Positions 36,343 through 46,203 of a stretch of DNA of 64,000 bases are shown here, piece by piece. A program made the translations under genes and the position numbers. The DNA is from Shewanella benthica (GTDB lineage Bacteria; Pseudomonadota; Gammaproteobacteria; Enterobacterales; Shewanellaceae), in NCBI GenBank assembly GCA_023284085.1, contig JAKVHY010000011.1:62001-126000 (forward strand), given 5' to 3'. Numbering within the stretch: the stretch's first letter is position 1; each line of letters starts with the position of its first letter. The notes under the pieces were generated by a model. The model did no database searches. It saw only the letters and a program-made list of their open reading frames with translations, and had not been told where the DNA came from.

Positions 36343-39300
36343 ATGGGATCTGACTTGAGTTCGCAACTACATCCGTTATCTAACAATTATCTAAAACTGT
36401 GTTATCAGGCCGATGCCTCGAGGATCAGGCGTCGTCTCTTCAGGCTCAATAAAGAAGTTGATTCGGATAAGAAGCGGGCAAATCTGGACAAGCTCGAAGC
36501 TCAGGCCGTTGCAGCATTCGAAAAGGTTGAGCGACGCCGTCAGGCCCGTCCCGAGATCACCTATCCCGAAAGCCTGCCTATTTCTCAGAAGCGAGATGAG
36601 ATAGCCAGGGCTATTGCCGGCAATCAAGTGGTCATCATCGCGGGTGAAACCGGCTCGGGTAAGACGACTCAGCTGCCAAAAATCTGTCTGGAGTTAGGCT
36701 TAGGTTGCCGTGGCCTCATAGCCCATACCCAGCCTAGGCGTCTAGCGGCGCGGAGCGTTGCCAGCCGTATCGCCGATGAACTCAATAGTCCACTCGGTGA
36801 GGTGGTCGGCTTTAAAGTACGCTTTGCCGATGCCATCAATCAAGATTCTTACATTAAGTTGATGACCGACGGTATCTTGTTGGCTGAGCTGACCCATGAT
36901 AAGTTTCTCGACCAATATGACACCATCATCATAGATGAGGCCCATGAGCGAAGCCTGAATATCGATTTTATCTTAGGTTATCTCAAGAATGTATTAAAAA
37001 AACGCCCGGATTTGAAGGTGATCATCACCTCGGCGACCATAGATCTTGATAAATTTTCCAAACATTTCGACGATGCCCCCGTTATTCAAGTTTCGGGTCG
37101 GACCTATGAGGTTGAGACTCGCTATAGACCCTTAGTGCGTGATGCGGGAGAGGATCTGGATCTCACCGAAGGCATATTCGAAGCCGTGGATGAACTGGTT
37201 GCCGAAGGGCCCGGTGATATTCTGATCTTTATGAACGGTGAGCGTGAGATCCGTGATGTGGCGGATCAACTCAATCGCCGTCAGTACCGAGATACCGAGA
37301 TCTTGCCCCTCTATGCGCGCCTGTCGTACGGCGAACAGTCTAAGGTGTTTAAGAGTCATATTGGCCGTAGAATAGTGCTGGCGACTAACGTTGCCGAGAC
37401 ATCGTTGACGGTCCCCGGCATTCGTTACGTCATCGATCCCGGCACTGCGAGGATCAGTCGTTATAGTTACCGCACTAAGGTGCAACGTCTGCCCATCGAG
37501 CCCATCTCACAAGCCAGCGCTAATCAGCGCCAGGGACGTTGTGGCCGTGTCGCTGCGGGTATTTGTATCCGTTTATTCGACGAGGATGATTTCAATAACA
37601 GATCCGAGTTTACCGATCCTGAGATTTTAAGAACTAACCTTGCCTCGGTCATTCTCAAGATGCTCTCAGTAGGGCTTGGAGACATAGAAGCATTTCCTTT
37701 CCTTCAGCCGCCGGACCCTCGATATATCCGCGATGGATTCCTGTTACTGGAAGAGTTAGAAGCGGTAAAAAGTTCACAAGGGCGCTTAGCCTTGACTACA
37801 TTGGGCAAGCAACTTGCGCATATTCCCGTGGATCCGCGTCTCGCCCGTATGGTTATCGCGGCGAACACTAATGGCTGCCTGCATGAAGCCTTAGTGATCA
37901 CCTCTGCATTGTCGATTCAAGATCCAAGGGAACGTCCCATGGACAAGAAGCAGGCGGCCGATGAGGTACATAAGAAGCACAGCGATAAGGACTCAGATTT
38001 TGTCTCCTTCGTGAATCTGTGGGATCACCTCAAGCTGCAACAAAAATCCCTTTCCAGTAGTCAGTTTAGAAAGCAGTGTAAGAAAGAGTTTCTTGCCTAC
38101 CTGAGGGTGCGTGAGTGGCAAGATCTCTATGCCCAGATGAGACAAGCCGTGCATGATTTAAAGTGGCGTCTCAACAGCGAGCCTGCCGATTATGAGCTAC
38201 TGCACAAGTCTCTGCTCACGGGTCTATTGAGTCATGTTGGTTTTAAAGACAAAGATAATGAATATTTAGGGGCCCGTAACCGTAAATTCTTCGTGTTTCC
38301 AGGATCGCCTCTGGCGCGTAAAGGGCCTAAGTGGATCATGGCGGCTGAGCTCACCGAGACTTCACGTCTGTTTGCCCGCTGCTGCGCCAAAATTCAACCT
38401 GAGTGGATAGAGCCTTTGGCCGGACACTTGATCAAGAAAAACTATCTTGAGCCACATTTTGAGGCGAAGCAGGGCAGTGTGGTGGCCCTTGAAAATCAAA
38501 TACTCTATGGACTGATGATAGTTAACCGCCGCAAGACCCAATACGGTCCGGTCAATCCACTGGAGGCACGTGAGATTTTTATTCGCAGCGCCTTGGCCGA
38601 TGGTGAGCTGAGAACTAATGAAGCCTTCTTCATCAAGAACCGTAACTTGCTCAAAGAGGTCGAGAACTTAGAACATAAATCACGCCGCCGCGACATATTA
38701 GTGGATGAGCAGGTGTTGGTGGATTTTTATGAGCCCAGAATTCCCGAGGGGATCTATAACGCCCCTAAGTTCTTTAGCTGGTGGAATGCTGAGCGTAATA
38801 AAACCCCAGATCTATTAGATTTCGAACGTGAGCAATTGATGCAGCGAGGAGATGATCACATCTCGGCGTTGGATTTCCCCGATTTTTGGCATCAAGCTAA
38901 CCTTAAACTCTGCTTGAGCTATCATTTCGAGCCGTCCGCAGAGGATGATGGCGTGGCCGTGCATATTCCTGTGGCACTGCTCAATCAGATAGAAGATGTC
39001 GATTTCGACTGGCAGGTCCCCGGACTGAGAGAGGAAAAGTGCATTGCACTGATTCGTGCTCTGCCTAAGAGTCTCAGACGTAATTTTGTCCCGGCGCCCG
39101 ATTATGCTAATGCCTGTATGCAGGCGATGAAGCCCTTCGAGATGAGTTTCATCGATGCCATGTGTAAGCAGTTGCTGCGCATGAGTGGCGTTCGTGTCAG
39201 CATCGATGACTTCGATCTTAGCCAACTACCTAAGCATCTGTTGATGAATTTCAAGGTGGAGGATGACAATGGCAAGTTAGTGGCTCAAGCTCGAGATATT

Positions 39301-40230
39301 GAGCAGCTCAAAGCCAGCCTTCAAGGCCAGGTGACTCAAGCCATTCGCAAGGTAGCCGATTCTGGTATCGAAAAAACTGAGTTGACCCAGTGGTCCTTCG
39401 GTGACCTGCCAAAAGCGTTTAAACAGAAGAAAGGCAACTTTGAGGTCAAGGCGTTCCCCGCATTGGTGGACGATAAATCCAGCGTATCTATCAAATTATT
39501 TGATGATGAAAATGAGGCCATTCGTTCCCATCAACTGGGTCTGCAGCGCTTGTTGTTAATCAACATTGCTTCACCGGTGAAGCATCTGCAGAAGACCTTA
39601 CCGAACAAGGCTAAGCTGGCCATGTATTTTAACCCCTTCGGTCAAATACAGATCTTGTTGGATGATATCTTATCGGCGTCTGTGCAGCAGTTACTCGATG
39701 AGAAGGGCCTTGATGTACGCTGTGAGTCCGATTTTGAACAGGCTAAAGATTGGGTGAGACAAGAGCTTAATCCCACGGCGGTTAAGATAGCCCTCAGAGT
39801 CGAAGAGATATTGACGCTTTATCAAAAGGTGAAGAAGCGATTGAAGGGCAAGATAAGCCTGGATATAGCCTTCGCCATGAGTGATATCAAGACTCAGCTG
39901 GATAAACTCGTGTTCAAAGGCTTTGTCGAGGCTTGTGGTTGGAAACGTTTACCCGACATGGTGAGGTATCTTAAAGCCGTCGATAATCGCTTAGACAAGT
40001 TGCCTGTCGATCCCAATCGTGACCGCTTGCATATGCATAGCATTGCCAATGTGCAGCAGGAGCTGGAGGGTCAGTTAGCTAAAGTGCCCAGATCTGTGGC
40101 TATCCCAGAGACGCTACTTGAGGCTAGGTGGATGATAGAGGAGTATCGCGTCTCTTGTTTTGCCCAGATATTGGGTACGGCTTATCCTATCTCTGAGAAA
40201 CGTATCTTGAATCAAATCAAGCAAAACTAA
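36343..40230 (+). CDS. hrpA: ATP-dependent RNA helicase HrpA
   Basis: DEAH-box RNA helicase of about 1295 aa, close to the E. coli 1300. Walker A GETGSGKTTQLPK, DEAH box (IIIDEAHERSLN), SAT motif (IITSATID), motif VI QRQGRCGRVAAG, followed by HA2, OB and the long HrpA-specific C-terminal region (DUF3418). Implicated in mRNA processing of fimbrial operons and rescue of stalled ribosomes in enterics. I prefer the ATG at 36343; a TTG at 36331 is also in frame. The 5' end lies next to the codB remnant, suggesting a deletion junction. Confidence 0.94.
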   Translation: MGSDLSSQLHPLSNNYLKLCYQADASRIRRRLFRLNKEVDSDKKRANLDKLEAQAVAAFEKVERRRQARPEITYPESLPISQKRDEIARAIAGNQVVIIAGETGSGKTTQLPKICLELGLGCRGLIAHTQPRRLAARSVASRIADELNSPLGEVVGFKVRFADAINQDSYIKLMTDGILLAELTHDKFLDQYDTIIIDEAHERSLNIDFILGYLKNVLKKRPDLKVIITSATIDLDKFSKHFDDAPVIQVSGRTYEVETRYRPLVRDAGEDLDLTEGIFEAVDELVAEGPGDILIFMNGEREIRDVADQLNRRQYRDTEILPLYARLSYGEQSKVFKSHIGRRIVLATNVAETSLTVPGIRYVIDPGTARISRYSYRTKVQRLPIEPISQASANQRQGRCGRVAAGICIRLFDEDDFNNRSEFTDPEILRTNLASVILKMLSVGLGDIEAFPFLQPPDPRYIRDGFLLLEELEAVKSSQGRLALTTLGKQLAHIPVDPRLARMVIAANTNGCLHEALVITSALSIQDPRERPMDKKQAADEVHKKHSDKDSDFVSFVNLWDHLKLQQKSLSSSQFRKQCKKEFLAYLRVREWQDLYAQMRQAVHDLKWRLNSEPADYELLHKSLLTGLLSHVGFKDKDNEYLGARNRKFFVFPGSPLARKGPKWIMAAELTETSRLFARCCAKIQPEWIEPLAGHLIKKNYLEPHFEAKQGSVVALENQILYGLMIVNRRKTQYGPVNPLEAREIFIRSALADGELRTNEAFFIKNRNLLKEVENLEHKSRRRDILVDEQVLVDFYEPRIPEGIYNAPKFFSWWNAERNKTPDLLDFEREQLMQRGDDHISALDFPDFWHQANLKLCLSYHFEPSAEDDGVAVHIPVALLNQIEDVDFDWQVPGLREEKCIALIRALPKSLRRNFVPAPDYANACMQAMKPFEMSFIDAMCKQLLRMSGVRVSIDDFDLSQLPKHLLMNFKVEDDNGKLVAQARDIEQLKASLQGQVTQAIRKVADSGIEKTELTQWSFGDLPKAFKQKKGNFEVKAFPALVDDKSSVSIKLFDDENEAIRSHQLGLQRLLLINIASPVKHLQKTLPNKAKLAMYFNPFGQIQILLDDILSASVQQLLDEKGLDVRCESDFEQAKDWVRQELNPTAVKIALRVEEILTLYQKVKKRLKGKISLDIAFAMSDIKTQLDKLVFKGFVEACGWKRLPDMVRYLKAVDNRLDKLPVDPNRDRLHMHSIANVQQELEGQLAKVPRSVAIPETLLEARWMIEEYRVSCFAQILGTAYPISEKRILNQIKQN

Positions 40231-40270
40231 CTCGCCATATTAATCGGTAGCCTACAGCTAATTAATGATT

Positions 40271-40302
40271 GAAAGCACTGACCTGATGGTTGGTGCTTTT
40301 TT
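40271..40302 (+). terminator. hrpA terminator
   Basis: AAAGCACTGACC / GGTTGGTGCTTT stem with a T-run, 40 bp past the hrpA stop. Confidence 0.85.
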
Positions 40303-40519
40303 ATGCCGTTCATCTGGCCTATGAAACTCATTTCTGTTGAAAATCCATCTACCCCTTAAGTTATATTTGTAGCATATCATTAACATCTCGGCTTGATATT
40401 TATACGCTTGTAACTCATTGTTTAGACTATGCTGAATAGTCATAGCTGATGATCTTGCTGTTTGCCAATCTGTAAAGGTAATTAACTTAGTTGATCCATC
40501 ATTTATTTTGTTAAAAATG

Positions 40520-40533
40520 ATGATCCAGATCAA
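40520..40533 (+). promoter_or_regulatory. Putative FNR/EtrA site upstream of nap
   Basis: ATGATCCAGATCAA differs from TTGATnnnnATCAA at only the first base. It lies 216 bp before napD, and EtrA control of nap would be expected in Shewanella. Confidence 0.55.
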
Positions 40534-40546
40534 GCTATTTAGTCTT

Positions 40547-40562
40547 TACCACATTATGGGTA
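40547..40562 (+). promoter_or_regulatory. Putative NarP 7-2-7 site upstream of nap
   Basis: TACCACA-TT-ATGGGTA has heptamers in 7-2-7 inverted arrangement. The right half (TACCCAT on the other strand) is a perfect TACYYMT match; the left half deviates at two positions. It sits just downstream of the FNR-like site, the relative layout seen at nitrate-controlled promoters. Confidence 0.5.
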
Positions 40563-40699
40563 TACAGTTTAGTCACACATTGGGATTATGATCGGCAACA
40601 AGAAAGAATTAGATAAAACATAACGTTAATTACACAAAACCTTGAGTCATTGTTATTGACTCGCCTTGCGAAGGGTCACAACCCTAAGTTGGAGTGCTT

Positions 40700-40762
40700 A
40701 TGAGTTCTAGTTCAGTATTTTTCCCCCTGATAGATAAGGAACGCCCAAATGTTGTTACCTGA
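40700..40762 (+). CDS. 20-codon leader ORF overlapping the napD start
   Basis: ATG at 40700 with GGAG six bases upstream opens a frame reading [20 protein letters not shown] and stops at 40762, 11 bases inside napD. It has a better ribosome-binding site than napD itself, so it may couple translation into napD. No family match; it could equally be chance. Confidence 0.4.
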   Translation: MSSSSVFFPLIDKERPNVVT

Positions 40763-41090
40763 GGCGCACATCTCAAGCCTAATTGTCCAGGTTAGCCCTG
40801 AACATATAGAAGAAACTAAAAAAAGAATTGAAGCGTTTGATGAAGCCGAAATTTATGGCGTTAGTGACGTCGGGAAAATCGTTGTAGTCCTAGTGACTCA
40901 AGCAGAAGGCTTTATTACCGATGTGATTGAAAAAATAAATAATATGCCAGGCGTGCTTGGTGCCAGTATGGTTTATCACCAAATTGATAGTGGAACCGAC
41001 ACTGACACTGACACCGACACCAGTATCAATACCAATAAAAATAACCTAGCCCCTGATGATGGCTATAGTGTTAGCGAGGAACAAGTATGA
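40749..41090 (+). CDS. napD: NapA-specific chaperone NapD
   Basis: Cytoplasmic ferredoxin-fold chaperone that binds the NapA Tat signal peptide and prevents premature export. [21 protein letters not shown] and the ending [11 protein letters not shown] are the family marks. 113 aa, longer than the usual ~85-90, because of a low-complexity tail containing [10 protein letters not shown] (encoded by 6-bp GACACY repeats at 40995-41021). Overlaps napA by four bases (ATGA). Confidence 0.93.
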   Translation: MLLPEAHISSLIVQVSPEHIEETKKRIEAFDEAEIYGVSDVGKIVVVLVTQAEGFITDVIEKINNMPGVLGASMVYHQIDSGTDTDTDTDTSINTNKNNLAPDDGYSVSEEQV

Positions 41091-43576
41091 AAATGTCCAG
41101 ACGTGATTTTATCAAAGCCAATGCTGCGGCCTCAGCTGCAGCGCTTGCAGGGATCACCCTTCCAGCCACTGCAACGAATTTAATTGCATCGAGTGCAGAG
41201 TCAAAAATCCATTGGGATAAAGCGCCTTGTCGTTTCTGTGGTACAGGTTGCTCGGTACTTGTTGGTACTCAAGATGGTAAGGTCGTTGCGACTCAAGGCG
41301 ACCCAGAAGCTCCTGTAAACAAAGGGCTTAACTGTATTAAAGGCTATTTCCTTTCCAAAATCATGTACGGATCAGACAGGCTAACTCAGCCGCTGTTACG
41401 TCAAACTAATGGAAAGTTTGATAAAAATGGTGACTTTGCGCCGGTAAGTTGGGATCAAGCCTTCGATATCATGGCTGAGAAGTGGAAAGCGGCTTTAAAA
41501 GAGAAAGGGCCTACCAGTGTGGGTATGTTTGGTTCTGGCCAGTGGACCGTAATGGAAGGTTACGCCGCTTCTAAGATGATGAAAGCGGGTTTCCGCTCTA
41601 ACAACATAGATCCTAATGCGCGTCACTGTATGGCTTCAGCCGTTGGTGGCTTTATGCGTAGCTTTGGTATCGACGAGCCAATGGGTTGTTATGATGATTT
41701 TGAACATGCCGATGCCTTTGTTCTGTGGGGCTCGAACATGGCTGAGATGCATCCTGTTTTATGGTCTCGCATCACTGACAGACGCTTAAGTCATCCCCAT
41801 GTGAAAGTGAATGTATTATCAACCTATTACCATCGTTCATTTGAACTTGCTGATAAAGGCTATATCTTTAAGCCGCAAACAGATCTTGTAATAGCCAACT
41901 TTATTGCTAACTACATCATTGAAAACGATGCAGTGAATTGGGACTTTGTTAATAAGCATACCCATTTCAAGCAAGCCACTATCGATATTGGTTATGGTTT
42001 AAGGGATGAGCATCCCCTGCAGAAAAAGGCAGCTAACCCCAATGTAGGCAAAATACATTCAATTGATTTTGAAGAGTATAAAAAATCAGTAGCACCCTAT
42101 ACGCTTGAAAAAACCGCTGAAATGACTGGTCTAGGAGAAGATCAACTGATCACACTCGCTAAGCAGTTTGCCGATCCAAAGATTAAGGTGATGTCACTTT
42201 GGACTATGGGGATGAACCAACACACTCGTGGTGTTTGGATGAACTCTTTGGTCTATAACATTCATCTCTTAGTCGGAAAAATATCAACACCAGGTAATGG
42301 TCCATTTTCATTAACAGGCCAGCCATCAGCGTGTGGTACAGCACGTGAGGTGGGGACTTTCTCTCATCGTTTACCCGCAGATATGGTGGTAGCAAACCCT
42401 AAGCATCGAAAGCGTGCCGAGCAGCTATGGAAAATTCCGGAAGGCACTATTCCACCTAAGCCGGGTTTCCATGCAGTAGAGCAAGACCGTAAATTAAATG
42501 ACGGTGTGCTTAATGCTTACTGGACAATGTGTAACAACAACATGCAGGCCGGTCCTAACATCAATGGAGAGCGCTTACCAGGCTACCGTAATCCGAAAAA
42601 CTTTATTGTCTGTTCAGACCCATACCCAACGGTAACTGCACAAGCTGCCGACTTGATCTTACCGACTTCCATGTGGGTAGAAAAAGAGGGTGCTTACGGT
42701 AATGCTGAGCGTCGTACTCAGGTTTGGTATCAGCAGGTTAAAGCGCCTGGTGACTCGAAATCCGATCTATGGCAGATTATGGAATTTGCCAAACGCTTCA
42801 AAATTGAAGAAGTGTGGACCGAAGAGCTGATCGCTAAGATGCCAGAAGTACGTGGTAAGAATATGTGTGAAGTGCTATTTGAAAACGGCCAAGTGAACAA
42901 GTTCCCATTATCAGAAGCGCAAGAGCTCAATGATGATGCCCAAGACCAAGGTTACTATGTACAAAAAGGTCTATTTGAAGAGTACGCAAGCTTTGGACGT
43001 GGACATGGCCATGATTTAGCGCCATACGATCGCTACCATAAAGAGCGCGGTTTACGCTGGCCTGTCGTTGATGGCGTAGAGACAAAATGGCGCTTTAAAG
43101 AGGGATCAGATCCCTATGTTGGCAAAGGTAAAGGATTTGAATTCTATGGCAAGCCAGATGGCAAAGCATGGATAATCTCGGCCCCTTATGAGGCACCACC
43201 AGAGTCTCCAGATGAAGAGTTTCCTCTATGGTTATGTACTGGTCGTGTACTTGAACACTGGCATACGGGAACCATGACACGTCGCGTACCTGAGCTTTAT
43301 AAGGCCGTTCCTGATGCGCTTTGTTACATGCATCCAGATGATGCTAAGTCTCATGGTGTGCGTCGTGGTGATGAAGTGCTAATGAGTAACAAACGTGGTG
43401 ACATTCGTGTGCGCGTCGAGACCAGAGGGCGTAACCGTCCACCAAAAGGCTTGGTGTTTGTGCCGTTCTTCGATGCACGTATTTTGATTAATAAACTCAT
43501 TTTAGATGCAACAGATCCGCTATCTAAACAGACAGACTATAAAAAGTGTCCTATTAAAATCACTAAAATAGGATAA
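41087..43576 (+). CDS. napA: Periplasmic nitrate reductase catalytic subunit NapA
   Basis: Mo-bis-MGD enzyme reducing nitrate to nitrite in the periplasm. 829 aa. Tat signal with SRRDFIK at 4-10; the [4Fe-4S] cysteines are C48, C51, C55 and C83; the molybdenum-coordinating Cys is C181 (NARHCMASA). The C-terminal molydopterin dinucleotide-binding domain contains [20 protein letters not shown]. All ligands are intact. Gene order napD-napA-napB-napC, with no napF, napG or napH here, matches the NapC-dependent type. Confidence 0.97.
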   Translation: MKMSRRDFIKANAAASAAALAGITLPATATNLIASSAESKIHWDKAPCRFCGTGCSVLVGTQDGKVVATQGDPEAPVNKGLNCIKGYFLSKIMYGSDRLTQPLLRQTNGKFDKNGDFAPVSWDQAFDIMAEKWKAALKEKGPTSVGMFGSGQWTVMEGYAASKMMKAGFRSNNIDPNARHCMASAVGGFMRSFGIDEPMGCYDDFEHADAFVLWGSNMAEMHPVLWSRITDRRLSHPHVKVNVLSTYYHRSFELADKGYIFKPQTDLVIANFIANYIIENDAVNWDFVNKHTHFKQATIDIGYGLRDEHPLQKKAANPNVGKIHSIDFEEYKKSVAPYTLEKTAEMTGLGEDQLITLAKQFADPKIKVMSLWTMGMNQHTRGVWMNSLVYNIHLLVGKISTPGNGPFSLTGQPSACGTAREVGTFSHRLPADMVVANPKHRKRAEQLWKIPEGTIPPKPGFHAVEQDRKLNDGVLNAYWTMCNNNMQAGPNINGERLPGYRNPKNFIVCSDPYPTVTAQAADLILPTSMWVEKEGAYGNAERRTQVWYQQVKAPGDSKSDLWQIMEFAKRFKIEEVWTEELIAKMPEVRGKNMCEVLFENGQVNKFPLSEAQELNDDAQDQGYYVQKGLFEEYASFGRGHGHDLAPYDRYHKERGLRWPVVDGVETKWRFKEGSDPYVGKGKGFEFYGKPDGKAWIISAPYEAPPESPDEEFPLWLCTGRVLEHWHTGTMTRRVPELYKAVPDALCYMHPDDAKSHGVRRGDEVLMSNKRGDIRVRVETRGRNRPPKGLVFVPFFDARILINKLILDATDPLSKQTDYKKCPIKITKIG

Positions 43577-43585
43577 GGCAGGGTT

Positions 43586-44041
43586 ATGATGAAAAAATTA
43601 ATTTTAATAACGTTGAGCATGACTTTTACTCTGATCAGTGGTTTAGCAGTCAGTCAGGATCGTGGTATCGGCGGTGTCGAGTCTTTGCGCGGCAATGTTG
43701 AGTTAGAAGTCACGAGAGCGGCTGATCCTTTGAAGAGAGTGCCGCGAGATCAGGTGGATATTGAAAGCAGTTATGTCTTTCAGCCACCACTGATCCCGCA
43801 TCACATCAGGAGCTATGAAATATCACTGAATGCTAACAAATGCTTATCATGCCATGGCTGGACAAAAGCCAAGCAGATGGGCGCCACTAAAATCAGTGTG
43901 ACTCACTTTACTAATCGAAACGATGAAGTGTTGGCTGATGTTTCTCCTAGACGATACTTTTGCCTGCAGTGCCACGTGACACAAGCAGATGCTAAACCGT
44001 TAGTGGGTAACTCCTTCGAACGTGTTAAATCACTGCAATAA
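43586..44041 (+). CDS. napB: Diheme cytochrome c subunit NapB
   Basis: Periplasmic electron-transfer partner of NapA. Signal peptide (KKLILITLSMTFTLISGLAVS), then two c-heme sites, CLSCH (C86-H90) and CLQCH (C126-H130), with distal His candidates in PPLIPHHI and VTHFTNR. 151 aa, normal. 9 bp after napA. Confidence 0.96.
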   Translation: MMKKLILITLSMTFTLISGLAVSQDRGIGGVESLRGNVELEVTRAADPLKRVPRDQVDIESSYVFQPPLIPHHIRSYEISLNANKCLSCHGWTKAKQMGATKISVTHFTNRNDEVLADVSPRRYFCLQCHVTQADAKPLVGNSFERVKSLQ

Positions 44042-44061
44042 CAAAATAGGCAGGTAATAAT

Positions 44062-44652
44062 ATGAAATGGATTATTAACGCCTTAAAAGGCTTCTGGACC
44101 ATATTGAGGCGGCCCAGTAAAGCCGCCGTAGGTATCGTTCTATTTATGGGCTTTGCAGGTGGACTCATGTTCTGGGGTGCATTTAACACAGGTATGGAAG
44201 CGACAAACACTGAAGAGTTTTGCTCTGGATGTCACGCCCCGATTGTGGCGGAAATTCGAGAGACTATTCACTACGCTAACCGCTCTGGTGTTCGTGCTAT
44301 CTGTTCAGATTGTCACGTACCTCATGCTTGGACGGATAAAATTATACGTAAAGTTCAGGCTTCCAAAGAGCTGTTTGCGTTTTTTGTTACTAAAACCATT
44401 AATACACCAGAGAGGTTCAAAGAACGACGAGCTCATTTAGCCGAAAGGGAGTGGGCAAGAATGAAAAAGAACGACTCTTTAGAGTGTCGTAACTGTCATA
44501 ACTTTGAATTTATGGACTTCTCCGAGCAGAGCCCACGCAGCGTCAGGCAGCACTCTACAGCGCTTGCGAGTGGTGAAAAGACCTGTGTGGATTGCCATAA
44601 AGGTATCGCCCATAGATTGCCAGATATGCACAAAGTTGAAGGTTGGAATTAA
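44062..44652 (+). CDS. napC: Membrane-anchored tetraheme quinol dehydrogenase NapC
   Basis: NapC/NirT family cytochrome that passes electrons from quinol to NapB/NapA. An N-terminal anchor (AAVGIVLFMGFAGGLMFWGAF) is followed by four CxxCH motifs: CSGCH (54-58), CSDCH (81-85), CRNCH (~146) and CVDCH (~176). 196 aa. It follows napB and precedes a tiny membrane ORF. Confidence 0.96.
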   Translation: MKWIINALKGFWTILRRPSKAAVGIVLFMGFAGGLMFWGAFNTGMEATNTEEFCSGCHAPIVAEIRETIHYANRSGVRAICSDCHVPHAWTDKIIRKVQASKELFAFFVTKTINTPERFKERRAHLAEREWARMKKNDSLECRNCHNFEFMDFSEQSPRSVRQHSTALASGEKTCVDCHKGIAHRLPDMHKVEGWN

Positions 44653-44661
44653 GGAGCCATT

Positions 44662-44790
44662 ATGAGTACATTAGAGAATGTTATATGGCATGTTCTTGGC
44701 TACAGCGCCATACCTGTCATTATACTAGGTGGTTTTTCTGTCGTTGCTGTTGCCTCTATTTGGATCCTCTCCAAGACAGCAGATAAGTAA
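44662..44790 (+). CDS. NapE/TorE-like small membrane protein
   Basis: 42-aa ORF, nine bases after the napC stop, with an ideal AAGGAG six bases before its ATG. One transmembrane helix (IPVIILGGFSVVAVASIWIL) and a short charged tail (SKTADK). Size, topology and place in the operon recall NapE/TorE, which are single-helix proteins of Nap and Tor systems, but identity is too short to be certain. The operon terminator follows. Confidence 0.65.
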   Translation: MSTLENVIWHVLGYSAIPVIILGGFSVVAVASIWILSKTADK

Positions 44791-44841
44791 AGAGGCTTGT
44801 TCTAGTCGGCCAAGAGTAAGGCGACTTAAACAATAAAACCT

Positions 44842-44877
44842 AAAAGCCTGACTTTAATATTAAAGTCAGGCTTTTTT
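44842..44877 (+). terminator. nap operon terminator
   Basis: AAAAGCCTGACTTTA / TAAAGTCAGGCTTTT perfect stem with a four-base loop and T-run, 50 bp past the last small ORF. Confidence 0.93.
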
Positions 44878-44986
44878 ATGCGTTGCGTTTCTATTTTGAG
44901 CAAGGATGAACTTACTGCCAGATCATAAAGTATGCCTAGTTTCTAGAGCCCTATTTCCTAGAGTCCCAGAGCCTAGAGTCTAGCCC

Positions 44987-45919
44987 CTAGATCGGATGAA
45001 CTTGCTGCACCGACTCTATGATCATCTCTCTGAGCCAGCGATGACTGGGGTCTAAGTCAAAATGCCTGTGCCATAGCAAAACGTAGGCCCCTGGCACGAG
45101 TTTAGTGGGCACCGGCAGTGTGATTAACTGATAATGTCCCAACATCTCTTTGGCATATTTGGCGGGGGAGCAAAGAATGAGATCGCTCTTTTCACAGAGC
45201 TGCATGGCACTATTAAAGTCGGTGAGATTAATGGCGATATCTCGTTTCAGATGCTTTATCTGTAGCACATCGTCTAATAGCCATTGGGCGATGCCGCCAA
45301 AGGTCACTTGCAGGTGACGATACTTAAGAAACGTGTCTAAATTCCACTCTTCTTTTAATAAGGGGTGGTCTTTTCTTACCAGACACACCGAGTGATCTCG
45401 AGTCAGCTCGGTATAGTTAAGCTCTTCGGGCAAGTTTTTCATGTGTAAAAGAGAGCGTTCATCCCATTCTCGGCACGCTATCCCCATGTCGGTTTCACAG
45501 CGCAAAAGCTTATCCATGCTCTGACTGTGCCAGGTTTTACTGTCTATGCTGACATTCGGTGCCTGTTTGAGCAGTTCCGGCATAAAGTTGGGGTAGGTGA
45601 ATGAGTAAGCCGTCTCAACCAATTCGATACGAAATTTTCTTCGGCTCATGGAGGGATCAAATTCGCTGGGTCTGGTTAGCTGTTCGACCTGATTGAGGAC
45701 TCGCCTCAATTCTGGTGCCAGTTGCTTGGCCTTAGGCGTCGGCCTCAGGCCATAGGCGGTGCGCTCAAACAGTTTATCGTCGAAGGTTTCTCTGAGCTTT
45801 GAAAGCTGTTTGCTCACCGCCGATTGACTCAGGTGTAGACGCGCCGCCGCGGCGGTGACGCTTTGCTCTTCGAGTAATACTTCAAGTACTGTGAGTAAGT
45901 TAAAGTCAAAATTTTTCAA
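44987..45919 (-). CDS. LysR-family transcriptional regulator
   Basis: 310 aa. N-terminal winged HTH (VTAAAARLHLSQSAVSKQLSKLR, ~21-43) and a C-terminal periplasmic-binding-protein-like effector domain. Its N-terminus (FDFNLLTVLEVLLEEQSVTAAA) is of the NodD/LeuO-like subgroup. The effector and targets are not evident: neighbours are the nap operon (convergent) and ddl (same strand, over 300 bp away), with no divergent partner. Confidence 0.9.
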   Translation of the reverse strand: MKNFDFNLLTVLEVLLEEQSVTAAAARLHLSQSAVSKQLSKLRETFDDKLFERTAYGLRPTPKAKQLAPELRRVLNQVEQLTRPSEFDPSMSRRKFRIELVETAYSFTYPNFMPELLKQAPNVSIDSKTWHSQSMDKLLRCETDMGIACREWDERSLLHMKNLPEELNYTELTRDHSVCLVRKDHPLLKEEWNLDTFLKYRHLQVTFGGIAQWLLDDVLQIKHLKRDIAINLTDFNSAMQLCEKSDLILCSPAKYAKEMLGHYQLITLPVPTKLVPGAYVLLWHRHFDLDPSHRWLREMIIESVQQVHPI

Positions 45920-46083
45920 TCGGCTACCGCCATTAAGAGGATAAATGTTTCCGAGTAAACGAAATGCTTGTGCTTGGCTTAGTGTAATTAATTTTATCCG
46001 AAAGACAAGGTGGTTATTGGCACAAACATAGCGCCTCAGCCATAGTTATAGAGAGTTGAGTTTGACATGATCGGAGAGGGCGA

Positions 46084-46203
46084 GTGATACATCCTAATAA
46101 ACATTATTTACTCTTAGTATTATTTCTCTTCTTAGTGTTTATCAGTTTCACGGCAACGGCTGAGTTTGACCTAAATTCACTATGGTGTGGAGATTTGATT
46201 TAA
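46084..46203 (+). CDS. Possible 39-aa secreted peptide
   Basis: GTG start at 46084 preceded by GGAGAGGG. It encodes a signal-peptide-like stretch (LLLVLFLFLVFISFTATA) and a short tail AEFDLNSLWCGDLI. A palindrome (CAGGCCACA / TGTGGCCTG, 46212-46238) follows. It may be a small secreted peptide or the surviving 5' end of a larger lost gene. No family recognised. Confidence 0.35.
   Translation: MIHPNKHYLLLVLFLFLVFISFTATAEFDLNSLWCGDLI

Larger units (their letters stand above)
40303..40699. promoter_or_regulatory. Gap upstream of nap with regulatory sites
   Basis: About 400 bp without a credible gene. The part near nap carries an FNR-like and a NarP-like site (listed separately) and presumably the nap promoter. 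A minus-strand frame at 40258-40533 runs through the hrpA terminator and has no family resemblance. Confidence 0.6.

Noticed and set aside
40258..40533. Minus-strand 91-codon ORF downstream of hrpA
   Set aside because: It runs through the hrpA terminator, has no ribosome-binding site or family resemblance, and lies in an intergenic regulatory region.
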